From Anaerolineae bacterium (GTDB lineage: Bacteria; Chloroflexota; Anaerolineae; Aggregatilineales; Phototrophicaceae): 40,695 nucleotides of DNA. The notes below the pieces were generated by a model. The model saw nothing but the letters and a program-made list of their open reading frames with translations, did not search any database and was not told the DNA's origin. The translations under genes and the position numbers were made by a program. The stretch spans positions 1 through 40,695 of the forward strand of contig JAUZRW010000104.1 in the NCBI GenBank assembly GCA_030950085.1. The letters are read 5' to 3'. Below, in pieces: positions 14,708-22,935 of this stretch. The first letter of the stretch is position 1, and every line of letters begins with the position of its first letter.

Positions 14708-16273
14708 TTACGTTGTATTGAGTTTCCAATAATGGTTGCCCACATCTTCAAAGTCTGGATTAGCGGTCAATAGTGCAAAGATAGGACCCGGCGCACAGCG
14801 ACGAATCACATTAACGGCACTATAGAGCGTCACAGCATGGACTGTCCCTTGTGGCGATAATTTAGCCAGTTCGGTAATTAATTCGCGTAGGATAGACACA
14901 ATGGTTTTGTCTTTATAGGTTTTAGCAAGTTTGTTCACGGCTTCTATATCATCCACGCCTATAATCATCAATTCATCGTATTCTGCCCCAATCGCCCGTT
15001 TCTTCTGTTCAAAGGTAATCTGGTTATTTTTGGGAGTCAGGATACGAATCCACTCTGTCCGTGGGTTATATGCTTCATGACTGACAATAATCTGGCTTTC
15101 TTCTTCACCGAGTTTGACACTGATATCTGCGCCAATTGGAAGGCTATGCTTCGTGTAGTAATCCAGCAAGCCAAATACATACTTATGGTTATGGACAACC
15201 CAGCCGCTGAATGTTTCACCATCCGTCTCGTCGACCAGTTCAACATGGATGCGTGGTGTTCGTGCGACTGGGAAAACTGTCCGAGTTTTAGCATTCAACG
15301 GTAATGTACCTAGTTGCCGATGAGGATAAATCAAGGCAGATGTTGCTTTGGGCAAACGCCCCTCAAATTCAATTGGCGTATGCTCATCATCAAGCTCGGT
15401 TTCGAGGTCAAAGATTTCATCACTGAGCAAGTCATCGTCGTATTCAATGGGGGTATATTGCAACAATTCAGGAATTTCACGAACTGCTTCGGGTTCCATA
15501 CGGTTCAAAAACCACATGACCTGTCCCAACGAGCCTACTTCGTCAAAGCGGTCATCATTGTTGAGGGCAAAGTTAAGTGAAAACACCTGTAGTTTGAGAG
15601 GGGCATCACCCAAGCCACCAATTTGCTCAATGATATCCTCTGGTGCTAATGGTCCCCCTCCTGCCATGTCTAAAACGGCTTCTGAAAGGTGCATGACACC
15701 CATATCACAATCCATCACTAATTCACGCGGGAACCAAAAGCCAGCCACCCGCTCTAATGCTGAGTGTTCTTTGAGTGCCGCTAACGTCGTCCGCAAGATA
15801 TGAGCATTATTCGCTTCAAGGGTTTCGTCAATGTCGATATCGCTATTGGTAGTCAGAGGATTTTCTTCTATTACTGTGTTGAGGATATGTTCTGTTGCGA
15901 GATTAGCAGCAAATTCACGGGGGTTGGCACCGATATTATGGTTTGCCTCATCGAATTTCACCGCAATGACATCAAATGCCCCATAGGTCTCATTATTACC
16001 AGACCGTACCGCAGTGACAGTCGCAGTGGCGAGAGCCATTTCGGTAAAAACAAGCCGCGTCCCAACATCATATTGCTTGGCTGGGATGTAAACTTGCGTA
16101 TCTTTATATTGCTTTGTCAGCAAGTCCTGTGCTTTTTGTAAGCGCGTTTCAATCAGTAAGTGTGCTAATTCTCGCGTTGTCATGGGCGTTTCACGCTCCA
16201 ATAAGACATTCACGAGGTAGTCTAGTTCTTCATCGCTTATGGTAAAGTTTTCTGTCCAGCGAGTCGCAAGCAT
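14708..16273 (-). CDS. Conserved hypothetical protein with repeated winged-helix-like segments, first gene of an uncharacterised operon
   Basis: 521 residues, acidic and soluble. Three helix-turn-helix-like parts are visible. The first (10-45) contains TPMTTRELAHLLIETRL. The second (about 193-257) contains PLAPEDIIEQIG and then DDRFDEVGSLGQVMWFL. The third (about 455-519) contains ELAKLSPQGTVHAVTLYSAV and DFEDVGNHYWKL. The last two share a wing-like ending (RFDEVG...W, DFEDVG...YW) resembling HARE-HTH/RpoE-type winged helices. A beta-rich segment (70-108) has the GTRLVF...VIAVKF look of a small barrel. GGAGG stands 9 nt before the start. A DNA- or RNA-binding scaffold is my inference; no catalytic motif was seen. 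Confidence 0.7.
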   Translation of the reverse strand: MLATRWTENFTISDEELDYLVNVLLERETPMTTRELAHLLIETRLQKAQDLLTKQYKDTQVYIPAKQYDVGTRLVFTEMALATATVTAVRSGNNETYGAFDVIAVKFDEANHNIGANPREFAANLATEHILNTVIEENPLTTNSDIDIDETLEANNAHILRTTLAALKEHSALERVAGFWFPRELVMDCDMGVMHLSEAVLDMAGGGPLAPEDIIEQIGGLGDAPLKLQVFSLNFALNNDDRFDEVGSLGQVMWFLNRMEPEAVREIPELLQYTPIEYDDDLLSDEIFDLETELDDEHTPIEFEGRLPKATSALIYPHRQLGTLPLNAKTRTVFPVARTPRIHVELVDETDGETFSGWVVHNHKYVFGLLDYYTKHSLPIGADISVKLGEEESQIIVSHEAYNPRTEWIRILTPKNNQITFEQKKRAIGAEYDELMIIGVDDIEAVNKLAKTYKDKTIVSILRELITELAKLSPQGTVHAVTLYSAVNVIRRCAPGPIFALLTANPDFEDVGNHYWKLNTT

Positions 16274-16609
16274 AGTGTCATGCCTCCAAATTCAAATCTG
16301 TATACAAAGTCTGCGAAATAAACCCATTGCAGGATGTCATCAATCTTGTCTCATACAAAATAAAAATGTTCCATATAACGAGATGAACCGTAATCAAAAC
16401 CTTTGTGAAACAAGATAGGGAGATAGAGGGTGCTACACCATTTTTAGGAAATATTAAATTGCGAAGCCGATAGAGTGCGACAACTATCAATGAATGTGTG
16501 CCTGATGATTGCTTAACTGAGATGATGTTGTACGCGAGTATCTCATAACTTGCTACTTTTATACAACTTGACCAGTATAACGGCGTGATGCAGGAATAAC
16601 AAGCATGGG
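16274..16609. other. Gene-free stretch between the divergent three-gene operon and rpmH
   Basis: This A/T-rich spacer must hold the promoter of the minus-strand operon, but no strong -35/-10 pair was found. Short minus-strand frames (16278-16490, 16543-16755) look non-coding. I looked for DnaA boxes (TTATNCACA) because of rpmH and saw none. Confidence 0.5.
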
Positions 16610-16638
16610 TTGACCCTACATTTTTCGTCCGCTATACT
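16610..16638 (+). promoter_or_regulatory. Promoter of the rpmH operon
   Basis: TTGACC (16610-16615) and TATACT (16633-16638) are spaced exactly 17 nt. The predicted start near 16645 leaves a leader of about 36 nt. A second TTGACC at 16568 has no matching -10 box at the right distance. Confidence 0.75.
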
Positions 16639-16680
16639 TGTTCGCTGTTCATTGAATTTTATGTTTGAGAGGAAACTGAA

Positions 16681-16860
16681 ATGTCTACCAAGCGCACATG
16701 GCAACCCAAGAAGCGCCGTCGTAAACGTGTGCATGGTTTCCGTCAGCGTATGCACACCAAAGGCGGGCGCAATGTATTAAAGCGTCGTCGCGCTCGTGGT
16801 CGTCATGCCCTGACAGTGAATCCAAATCACATCAAAAAGACCAATTGGAACGCATCCTAA
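16681..16860 (+). CDS. rpmH: 50S ribosomal protein L34
   Basis: 59 residues, strongly basic: [20 protein letters not shown], then [19 protein letters not shown], the L34 signature. A C-terminal extension, [18 protein letters not shown], makes it longer than the usual 44-47 residues. GAGAGGAAA about 9 nt upstream serves as ribosome-binding site. It is first in the rpmH-rnpA-yidD block, 6 bp before rnpA. The neighbour dnaA, common in other phyla, is not present upstream. Confidence 0.96.
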   Translation: MSTKRTWQPKKRRRKRVHGFRQRMHTKGGRNVLKRRRARGRHALTVNPNHIKKTNWNAS

Positions 16861-16866
16861 GCACCT

Positions 16867-17211
16867 ATGCAAAGGCGATTACGGCTTCGTCATACCCGTG
16901 ATTTCCAGCGATTACGTCAGCAAGGGCAGGTGAATCGCCATCCAACGATGGTTTTCAGTTTTGCCCTTAATGATTTAGACCACAATCGCTATGGCTTTAT
17001 CACGCCGAAGCGATTAGGCAATGCAGTGAAGCGCAATCGTATTCGCCGTCAGGTACGAGAAGCTGTTCGTCTCTTGCATCCGCGCTTAAAACAGGGCTAT
17101 GATATAGTTATCATTGTCCGTTTCCCTTTAATGGGGCAACCTTTTCATAAGATTCAACGTATAGTATCTGAGTTGTGCGATAGAGCTGGTCTGGTTTTGA
17201 AGGAGTTTTAA
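16867..17211 (+). CDS. rnpA: Ribonuclease P protein component
   Basis: 114 residues, basic. RnpA binds the catalytic RNA of RNase P and the 5' leader of precursor tRNAs. The family motif is clear at about 56-70: AVKRNRIRRQVREAVR (the RNR region). RLRHTRDFQRLRQQGQ near the start and FITPKRLGNAVKRN fit the central fold. ATG 16867 lies 6 bp after rpmH, so it probably shares transcription and perhaps translation with it. It ends 3 bp before yidD. Confidence 0.95.
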   Translation: MQRRLRLRHTRDFQRLRQQGQVNRHPTMVFSFALNDLDHNRYGFITPKRLGNAVKRNRIRRQVREAVRLLHPRLKQGYDIVIIVRFPLMGQPFHKIQRIVSELCDRAGLVLKEF

Positions 17212-17214
17212 CAT

Positions 17215-17442
17215 ATGAAATGGCTCGCGCTAAAATCATTGCGTTTTTATAAGCGTTTCATCTCCCCCGCCCTACCTTCTGCTTGTCGCTTTACTCCGAC
17301 GTGTTCTGAATATATGCACGAAGCTATTGAAGTTCATGGCGTAACAACAGGTGTTCGTCTCGGTCTCAATCGGTTATGGCGATGCCAGCCGATGTATCCC
17401 GGTGGACTTGACCCTGTACCGCCTAAGGAGAGCGATAATTGA
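17215..17442 (+). CDS. yidD: Membrane protein insertion efficiency factor YidD
   Basis: 75 residues with the compact YidD signature: LRFYKRFISPALPSACRFTP, PTCSEYMHEAIEVHG, and WRCQPMYPGGLDPVP. It is a small inner-membrane-associated helper of the YidC/Sec insertion path; the three conserved Cys are present. It starts 3 bp after rnpA and its TGA overlaps the next gene's TTG start. Confidence 0.95.
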   Translation: MKWLALKSLRFYKRFISPALPSACRFTPTCSEYMHEAIEVHGVTTGVRLGLNRLWRCQPMYPGGLDPVPPKESDN

Positions 17443-18641
17443 TTATAGTTGCATTCCCAGCACGATTAAAAACTATCGTGTTTGTTCTAGTTTTGGCTAT
17501 TGTAGCCGCCGGTTGTGCGAATACGCGAAGCGGTGTAAGTTGGTCTGCATTGGATACCGTGACAATTAATGGCACAACAGCGATTATAGTCTCATACGAA
17601 AAACAAATTGATTTGGTGAGTCCTGCTCTACCCATCAGCGTTGTCACCCTTCTGGATGCTGAGGGTAATCCTATCCCCGATGGCAGTGGTGGCTTACAAA
17701 CATGGGTGATTGATGGCTCTGATTATGATGACGCGCAATTCTTCACCACACCATTGTTGATTGAAGATGATGGCGCAAGCCGCCTGATGTTCCCGACTTA
17801 TAACAATCGTATTTTGGAATTTGACCTCCAAACGGCGACTCCCATTACCACGACAGGCATTGAATTAGAAAGCGGTGTCATTGCGACACCCCTCTTGACT
17901 GATGACATGCTCTATGTCCCTTATCGCAACCAAAATTTGGTGGCGCTTGATACTAGCACTTACACCGAGCAATGGCGTTTAGAAACCGATGGTGGTGTCT
18001 GGTCTTCACCTGTGCTGATTGATGATACATTGTATGTCACCTCGATTGACCATAATCTCTATGCTGTCAATGCGGCAACAGGCAACATCTTGTGGACAGC
18101 CGATTTGCAAGGGGCGACGGCAGCATCGCCGTTATATTATGATGAGTATTTGTATGTCGGCAGTTATTCACATAAAATGTTCAAGATTGACCTTAATGGA
18201 CAGATTGTGGCGGAATATGAAGGCGAAAACTGGATTTGGCAAACACCTGTCATTGTGGATGATATCTTGTATTATGCGGATTTGAGTGGCACAGTCTTTG
18301 CTTTGAATAGTGGTGACTTGTCCGAAATCTGGTCGAACAAGGTAGCAGATAGTGGTCGCCGTCGTGGTATTCGTCCAGCACCGCTTGTCACTGAAGAATT
18401 TGTGATTGTCGCATCTCGTAATGGGTCGGTATACTGGTTGAACCGTTCTACAGGCGAATTAATCGTTGATAGGCAAATAGAGGGTGAGCCAGAGATATTA
18501 TCGGATTTGCTCTTAATTGAAGCTGGCACAGTTGATAGGGTTAATGTTCCTCTGATTGCTGTTGCGACACTTGAGAATGATAGTCTCGTTGTATTTTTCC
18601 AGCTAGATAACTTTACACAGTATGGCGTATATGAACGCTAA
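17439..18641 (+). CDS. Lipoprotein with a PQQ-type beta-propeller (BamB-like)
   Basis: 400 residues starting from TTG: AAGGAG lies 8 nt before it and TTGA overlaps the yidD stop, so it is translationally coupled. A signal helix (LKTIVFVLVLAIVAAGC) ends in a lipobox with Cys26, so it is probably a membrane-anchored outer-face lipoprotein. From about residue 100 it carries repeated propeller blades: ATPLLTDDMLYVPYRNQNLV, SSPVLIDDTLYVTSIDHNLY, ASPLYYDEYLYVGSYSHKMF, QTPVIVDDILYYADLSGTVF, PAPLVTEEFVIVASRNGSVY, each with the P-x(4)-D-x-(L/F)-hydrophobic pattern of PQQ repeats. BamB has the same fold but works in outer-membrane assembly; here, in the YidC block, a role in membrane protein biogenesis is an inference. 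Confidence 0.82.
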   Translation: MIIVAFPARLKTIVFVLVLAIVAAGCANTRSGVSWSALDTVTINGTTAIIVSYEKQIDLVSPALPISVVTLLDAEGNPIPDGSGGLQTWVIDGSDYDDAQFFTTPLLIEDDGASRLMFPTYNNRILEFDLQTATPITTTGIELESGVIATPLLTDDMLYVPYRNQNLVALDTSTYTEQWRLETDGGVWSSPVLIDDTLYVTSIDHNLYAVNAATGNILWTADLQGATAASPLYYDEYLYVGSYSHKMFKIDLNGQIVAEYEGENWIWQTPVIVDDILYYADLSGTVFALNSGDLSEIWSNKVADSGRRRGIRPAPLVTEEFVIVASRNGSVYWLNRSTGELIVDRQIEGEPEILSDLLLIEAGTVDRVNVPLIAVATLENDSLVVFFQLDNFTQYGVYER

Positions 18642-18665
18642 ATCTATTATTGGGAGTGTCATTTA

Positions 18666-19514
18666 ATGTGGGATTTCATCATTAATCCAATGACGACGCT
18701 GCTTATCCTGATGTACAAACTGATGGGTAACAATGTTGTCTTAGCGATTGTCGTACTCACGGTTGTTTTGCGGATGATGATGTATCCGCTTTTCGCCAAG
18801 CAGCAAAATTCAGCCAAGAAGATGCAAGATGTCCAACCGCGTCTCGAAAAGCTGAAAGAAAAATATAAAGATGACAAAGAAAAAATGGCGCAAGTCCAGA
18901 TGGAATTGTACAAAGAAGCTGGAATCAACCCAGTCGGTGGTTGCTTGCCGATGGTGGTTCAGTTCCCAATTTTCATCTCGCTGTATCAGGCAATTTTCTT
19001 TGCGTTAGCGGCTACTCCGTTCCAACTGGTTGATTTGTCTGAACGCCTGATGATACCCAGTCTGGCAAATCTCATTCCGCTACAAAATATGTGGCTGGGC
19101 ATGAGTTTAACAGAGTCGCCTGCACCGCCCAACAACCCAACTTATGCTTTGCTTCTACCGGCATTAGTCATGGTGACAACTTATATTCAATTTAAGTATT
19201 CATCCGCACAAACAAGTGCTGCAAAAGCCCCCGCTAGTGGTGAAGATAAGCCTAATCAAGCACAAGCCATGACGCAATCTATGGGGACAATTATGCCGAT
19301 TATGTTTGGCTTTATTGCTTTGTCGATGTCGGTTGGTTTGTCACTTTATTTTATCGCCTCTAATCTTGTCGGGATTGCCCAATATAGTCCTGCCCTAAAA
19401 CCGACATTAGACCGTATTTTTGGTCAGACAGATGAGAGTGAAAAAGCGGATGACGATAGCAAAATTGAAGATGATAAGCAGGACAAATCGCGCAAGAAGG
19501 GTATGTCAACCTGA
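18666..19514 (+). CDS. yidC: Membrane protein insertase YidC/Oxa1
   Basis: 282 residues, the short Gram-positive/Oxa1 form without the large periplasmic domain. It inserts proteins into the cytoplasmic membrane alone or with Sec. The first helix pair contains VVLTVVLRMMMYPLFAKQQ, with the conserved hydrophilic-groove Arg. A basic coiled segment follows (KLKEKYKDDKEKMAQVQMEL), then EAGINPVGGCLPMVVQFPIF, the family's best-known motif. Two or three more helices are at about 150-170 and 205-235. The acidic-basic tail ends SRKKGMST. GGGAG lies 9 nt upstream; the gene follows the lipoprotein by 24 bp. Confidence 0.95.
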   Translation: MWDFIINPMTTLLILMYKLMGNNVVLAIVVLTVVLRMMMYPLFAKQQNSAKKMQDVQPRLEKLKEKYKDDKEKMAQVQMELYKEAGINPVGGCLPMVVQFPIFISLYQAIFFALAATPFQLVDLSERLMIPSLANLIPLQNMWLGMSLTESPAPPNNPTYALLLPALVMVTTYIQFKYSSAQTSAAKAPASGEDKPNQAQAMTQSMGTIMPIMFGFIALSMSVGLSLYFIASNLVGIAQYSPALKPTLDRIFGQTDESEKADDDSKIEDDKQDKSRKKGMST

Positions 19515-19536
19515 GATAATGCGCGAAATGCGAGAA

Positions 19537-19565
19537 TTGTAGCCTCGCACAATTTCCCCTATAAT
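19537..19565 (+). promoter_or_regulatory. Internal promoter before jag
   Basis: TTGTAG (19537-19542) and a perfect TATAAT (19560-19565) are spaced 17 nt. It lies in the 133-bp yidC-jag gap, so jag and the genes after it can be transcribed independently. A small inverted repeat TGCGAG/CTCGCA (19529-19549) overlaps the -35 region and might be a yidC terminator stem or an operator. Confidence 0.7.
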
Positions 19566-19585
19566 AAAGAATATGGCACCAGACA

Positions 19586-19614
19586 GGCGGACTGTACAGG
19601 GTTGTACATCCGCC
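19586..19614 (+). other. Strong hairpin in the jag leader
   Basis: GGCGGA (19586-19591) pairs with TCCGCC (19609-19614); inside, TGTAC pairs with GTACA, giving 11 base pairs with one bulged C and a 6-nt loop. It begins about 14 nt after the predicted transcription start and is followed by TATTTCATATTT. It could be an attenuator-like terminator or an mRNA-stabilising stem. Confidence 0.6.
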
Positions 19615-19647
19615 TATTTCATATTTATGAAAGTAGGAATATAACTT

Positions 19648-20472
19648 ATGGAAACGATTGAAATAACTGGCGAAACAGTCGAAGAGGCTGTTGCCGCCGG
19701 CATGAAGGAGTTAGGCGTTGATAGTCCATCGCAGGTGATGGTTGAAGTTTTACAAGAACCCGATAAAGGCATTATGGGAGAAGGCGCACGTCTAGCAATA
19801 GTCCGATTAGTCTTTATGGGGTCACGCAATTCAGATACGACAACATCTATTGTCAGTAACCCACAGACTTCATCGCAAGGGACGCAGATTGTCAGTAACC
19901 CCTATATCCCACCGCCCACACCCCCGAAGCCAGAGCCAAAGGACGATAAGGGTCAAGAAGATGACTTTGAAAGCGATACCGAAGAGGTATCTTTTGGCGA
20001 TGCTGATGAAGATGCACAAGTCGGCAAGCAGGTTCTTGATGAATTGCTAGAAAAAATGGGGATAAAAAGTCAAGTGGTGATTCGTAAAGCGGTCTCAACC
20101 CGTGACGGCGAAAGTACGCATTGGATTTTGAACGCGACAGGTCGAGATATGAATCGCTTGATTGGTCGGCGTGGCGAAACGTTGTCGTCGCTGCAATACA
20201 TCACGCGCTTGATTGTGAGTCGTCGCTTGCAACGTCGCGCCAATATTATTGTGGATGCTGGCGGATACAAGGCGCAACGCTCAGGTCGCTTGAAGAAAAT
20301 CGCCAATCGCATGGCTGACCAAGCGGTTCGTCAAGGGCGTACAGTGACACTAGAACCTATGCCGCCTCATGAACGGCGTATTATCCACCTGACGCTGCGG
20401 AAGCGCGAAGATGTCACGACGCGCAGTGTGGGCGATGGTGATAAACGCAAAGTAACGATTAGTCCCGCATAG
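19648..20472 (+). CDS. jag: Jag/KhpB RNA-binding protein (Jag-N, KH and R3H domains)
   Basis: 274 residues. The Jag-N domain (1-56) starts METIEITGETVEEAVAAGMK and has the EPDKGIMGEGAR turn. A low-complexity, P/D/E-rich linker spans about 65-120. The KH domain follows, with RLIGRRGETLSSLQ (GxxG-type loop) and TRLIVSRRL; the R3H domain has PMPPHERRIIHLTLR. KhpB proteins bind RNA, together with KhpA, and affect cell elongation and division in Gram-positives. The usual partner yidC is directly upstream. ATG 19648 follows GTAGGAATATAACTT. The overlapping frames at 19850-20318 are shadows. Confidence 0.93.
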   Translation: METIEITGETVEEAVAAGMKELGVDSPSQVMVEVLQEPDKGIMGEGARLAIVRLVFMGSRNSDTTTSIVSNPQTSSQGTQIVSNPYIPPPTPPKPEPKDDKGQEDDFESDTEEVSFGDADEDAQVGKQVLDELLEKMGIKSQVVIRKAVSTRDGESTHWILNATGRDMNRLIGRRGETLSSLQYITRLIVSRRLQRRANIIVDAGGYKAQRSGRLKKIANRMADQAVRQGRTVTLEPMPPHERRIIHLTLRKREDVTTRSVGDGDKRKVTISPA

Positions 20473-20481
20473 GAGGAGTGA

Positions 20482-21324
20482 ATGCCAAACATTGATTATT
20501 TGCTCATCGGACACTTAACAGCCGATATTGTAAAAGAGGGGCGTTTACTAGGAGGCACTGTCTCCTATGCCGCACCCATTGCCAAATTATTTGGGCATCG
20601 TGTGGGATTATTGAGTAGTGCTGCTGTGGGGGAAGACCTTGTAGAACCATTACTCAGTGTAGCAGATGTATCTATACGGCTGGCAAAAGATACCACCACA
20701 TTCTCGAATATTTATGAAGAAAGTAAACGCACACAATACGTTCATGCTCATGCGGCTAAGTTAAGCTATGATATGATTCCTGTTGGCTGGTTAGACACGC
20801 CTCTGCTTCATCTTGCCCCACTGGTTGAAGAGGTGGATACAAGCATTGCGAGGCGCTTCCCCGATGCCACTGTTCTACTGACCCCACAGGGCTATTTACG
20901 GCGCTGGGATGCTGATAAGCGTGTTCATTTCAAACGTTGGCTTGATAAAGATATGCTGTCGCATGTCGATATTCTGATTTTCAGTAAGGCTGATATTGCC
21001 GATGCACCAGATTTAGAAGCCGAATTTGCACAGGCATCTGAGCATGTCATTGTAACGGATGGTGATAAGGGCGGCATCTACTATCACAAAGGCGAGGCAA
21101 TACCATATGCCTCATACCCTGTTGAAGAGGTTGAACCGACGGGCGCAGGAGATGTGTTTGCGGCATCGTTGCTGGCAAGTTTGCCCAAAGTGAATCACGA
21201 TATGAACGCAGCCTTGAAAGTTGCCGCCCGTTTAGCAGGAATCTCTGTGACACGCTTAGGCACACGCGACACAGTTTCGGCTGATGAAGTTCAAACGGCA
21301 TTGGACGCGATACAGGAAAAATGA
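20482..21324 (+). CDS. PfkB-family carbohydrate/nucleoside kinase
   Basis: 280 residues. The ribokinase/PfkB signature PTGAGDVFAASLLAS lies at about 218-232 and carries the catalytic Asp. The N-terminal half has a shortened substrate lid (LLGGTVSYAAPIAKLFGHRV), typical of small family members. It phosphorylates a sugar or nucleoside hydroxyl with ATP; the substrate cannot be told. GGAGGAG just upstream is a strong ribosome-binding site, 9 bp after jag. Its TGA overlaps the ATG of the amidohydrolase (ATGATGA), so the two are coupled and may share a pathway. Confidence 0.85.
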   Translation: MPNIDYLLIGHLTADIVKEGRLLGGTVSYAAPIAKLFGHRVGLLSSAAVGEDLVEPLLSVADVSIRLAKDTTTFSNIYEESKRTQYVHAHAAKLSYDMIPVGWLDTPLLHLAPLVEEVDTSIARRFPDATVLLTPQGYLRRWDADKRVHFKRWLDKDMLSHVDILIFSKADIADAPDLEAEFAQASEHVIVTDGDKGGIYYHKGEAIPYASYPVEEVEPTGAGDVFAASLLASLPKVNHDMNAALKVAARLAGISVTRLGTRDTVSADEVQTALDAIQEK

Positions 21325-22934
21325 TGATAGATACGATACTTTATAATGGCAATATTATTACACTTGATGATAATGCGCCCCGTGTAACGGCACTTGCTAT
21401 CAGTATGGGACGTATTGTTGCGGCAGGTTCAGATGATGATGTTCTCAACTTAGCGACTGCATCAACAACAAAACATAATCTCAATGGTAAAACGGTTATC
21501 CCCGGTTTGACAGATGCCCATTTACATTTTGAATGGCTATCACGCTCATTAAATGCCGTGGATATGTATGAAATACCCTCTAAGGCAGAGGCATTACAAC
21601 GTGTCGCGGATTTTGCAGAAGCGAATCCTGATCTTGAGTGGATTACAGGGCGCGGCTGGTCTCAAGATTTATGGGAAGATGGCACTTTCCCGACTGCGGC
21701 AGATTTGGATGTCATTACAGGGAATCGTCCGGCGTATTTTCAGGCAAAAAGTGGACATGCAGGTTGGGCGAATAGTGCTGCATTACGACTTGCAGGTATC
21801 ACTGCCGATACTCCCGATCCTGATGGTGGCACAATCCTCAGAGATGCCAATGGTCTAGCCACAGGGTCATTCTTAGAAACAGCGATGAAACTTGTTGTCG
21901 ATGCTATCCCTGAACTCACACCAGAGCAACTCGCTGACCATATGCAGATTGCCCAAAATGAGATGCTGAAAGTTGGTCTCACAGGTTTCCATGACTTTGA
22001 TGACCCCTCGTGTATGGCAGGATTACAGGTTGTGCGCGAACGCGGTCATTTAGCCTTGCGCGTTGTGAAGCAAATTAATCGTGCATGGTTGCCTCATGCG
22101 CTGGAACTCGGTATTCGTTGGGGTTTTGGCGATGATTGGATTCGGTATGGTGCGCTAAAATTGTTTGCGGATGGTGCGCTGGGGCCCCGAACAGCGTATA
22201 TGTTTGAACCCTATATCGGCGAACCTGATAATTATGGTATGTCACTGCTCGAAAAAGAAGAGATGATGGAATTAGTCACGACAGCGAGTGCTGCCGGATT
22301 GCCAACTTCTATCCATGCTATCGGTGATAGAGCCGTTCATGATGTGCTGGATGTCTTTGAGGTTGCCCGTCAACAAGAAGCTAAACGCGGCGAAAAACCA
22401 ACACAACGTCGCCATCGTATTGAGCATGTGCAGATTATTCATCCTAGTGATAAACAGCGTCTCGCAGAATTAGATGTTATCGCTTCAATGCAGCCGATTC
22501 ACGCGACATCAGATTGGGAACGTTCGGAACGATTCTGGGGCAATGAGCGCAGTAAGTATGCTTATAATCCACGCTTGCAAATTGATGCTGGGGCGCGTGT
22601 CGCCTTTGGTTCGGATGCTCCGGTGGAGCCCTTCCGTCCATTTGAAGGCATGTATTCGGCAGTGGCGCGTCGTCAACCGAACGGCACGCCGAGTCCCAAA
22701 GGCTGGAATCCTGAGTTGAAATTAACAGTCGATGAAACCTTGCGCGGCTATACACAAGGACCCGCTTATGCGGCTGGTATGGAAAATCGTCTTGGCAAAC
22801 TTGCCCCACGCTTTTTAGCAGATTTGCTGGTGATTGACCGTGACCCCTATACGACACAGGGCGAAGAATTACTCCGCACGGAAATTCATGCCACGATGGT
22901 TGAGGGTAAGTTCCGTTATGGTAGTCTTGACTAA
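21321..22934 (+). CDS. Amidohydrolase family protein (YtcJ-like)
   Basis: 537 residues. The beta-sandwich strands at both ends (DTILYNGNIITLDD, LVIDRDPYT) enclose a metal-dependent TIM barrel: DAHLHFEW with the HxH metal pair at about 66-72, GHAGWANSAAL, KLFADGALG, SIHAIGDRAVHDVL, RHRIEHVQ, and FGSDAPVEPF with the metal-binding Asp. This order matches the YtcJ/NfdA subgroup of exo-acting amidases and formamide hydrolases; the substrate is unknown. The start overlaps the kinase stop. The stop lies 1 bp from that of the convergent 225-residue gene, leaving no room for a terminator. Confidence 0.87.
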   Translation: MMIDTILYNGNIITLDDNAPRVTALAISMGRIVAAGSDDDVLNLATASTTKHNLNGKTVIPGLTDAHLHFEWLSRSLNAVDMYEIPSKAEALQRVADFAEANPDLEWITGRGWSQDLWEDGTFPTAADLDVITGNRPAYFQAKSGHAGWANSAALRLAGITADTPDPDGGTILRDANGLATGSFLETAMKLVVDAIPELTPEQLADHMQIAQNEMLKVGLTGFHDFDDPSCMAGLQVVRERGHLALRVVKQINRAWLPHALELGIRWGFGDDWIRYGALKLFADGALGPRTAYMFEPYIGEPDNYGMSLLEKEEMMELVTTASAAGLPTSIHAIGDRAVHDVLDVFEVARQQEAKRGEKPTQRRHRIEHVQIIHPSDKQRLAELDVIASMQPIHATSDWERSERFWGNERSKYAYNPRLQIDAGARVAFGSDAPVEPFRPFEGMYSAVARRQPNGTPSPKGWNPELKLTVDETLRGYTQGPAYAAGMENRLGKLAPRFLADLLVIDRDPYTTQGEELLRTEIHATMVEGKFRYGSLD

Positions 22935-22935
22935 A

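Noticed and set aside
16274-16680. Chromosome origin near rpmH
   Set aside because: rpmH is often next to dnaA and oriC, but no dnaA, DnaA boxes or A/T-rich repeat cluster was seen.
16278-16755. Two minus-strand reading frames (16278-16490, 16543-16755)
   Set aside because: They lack ribosome-binding sites and recognisable composition; the second overlaps the rpmH promoter and start.
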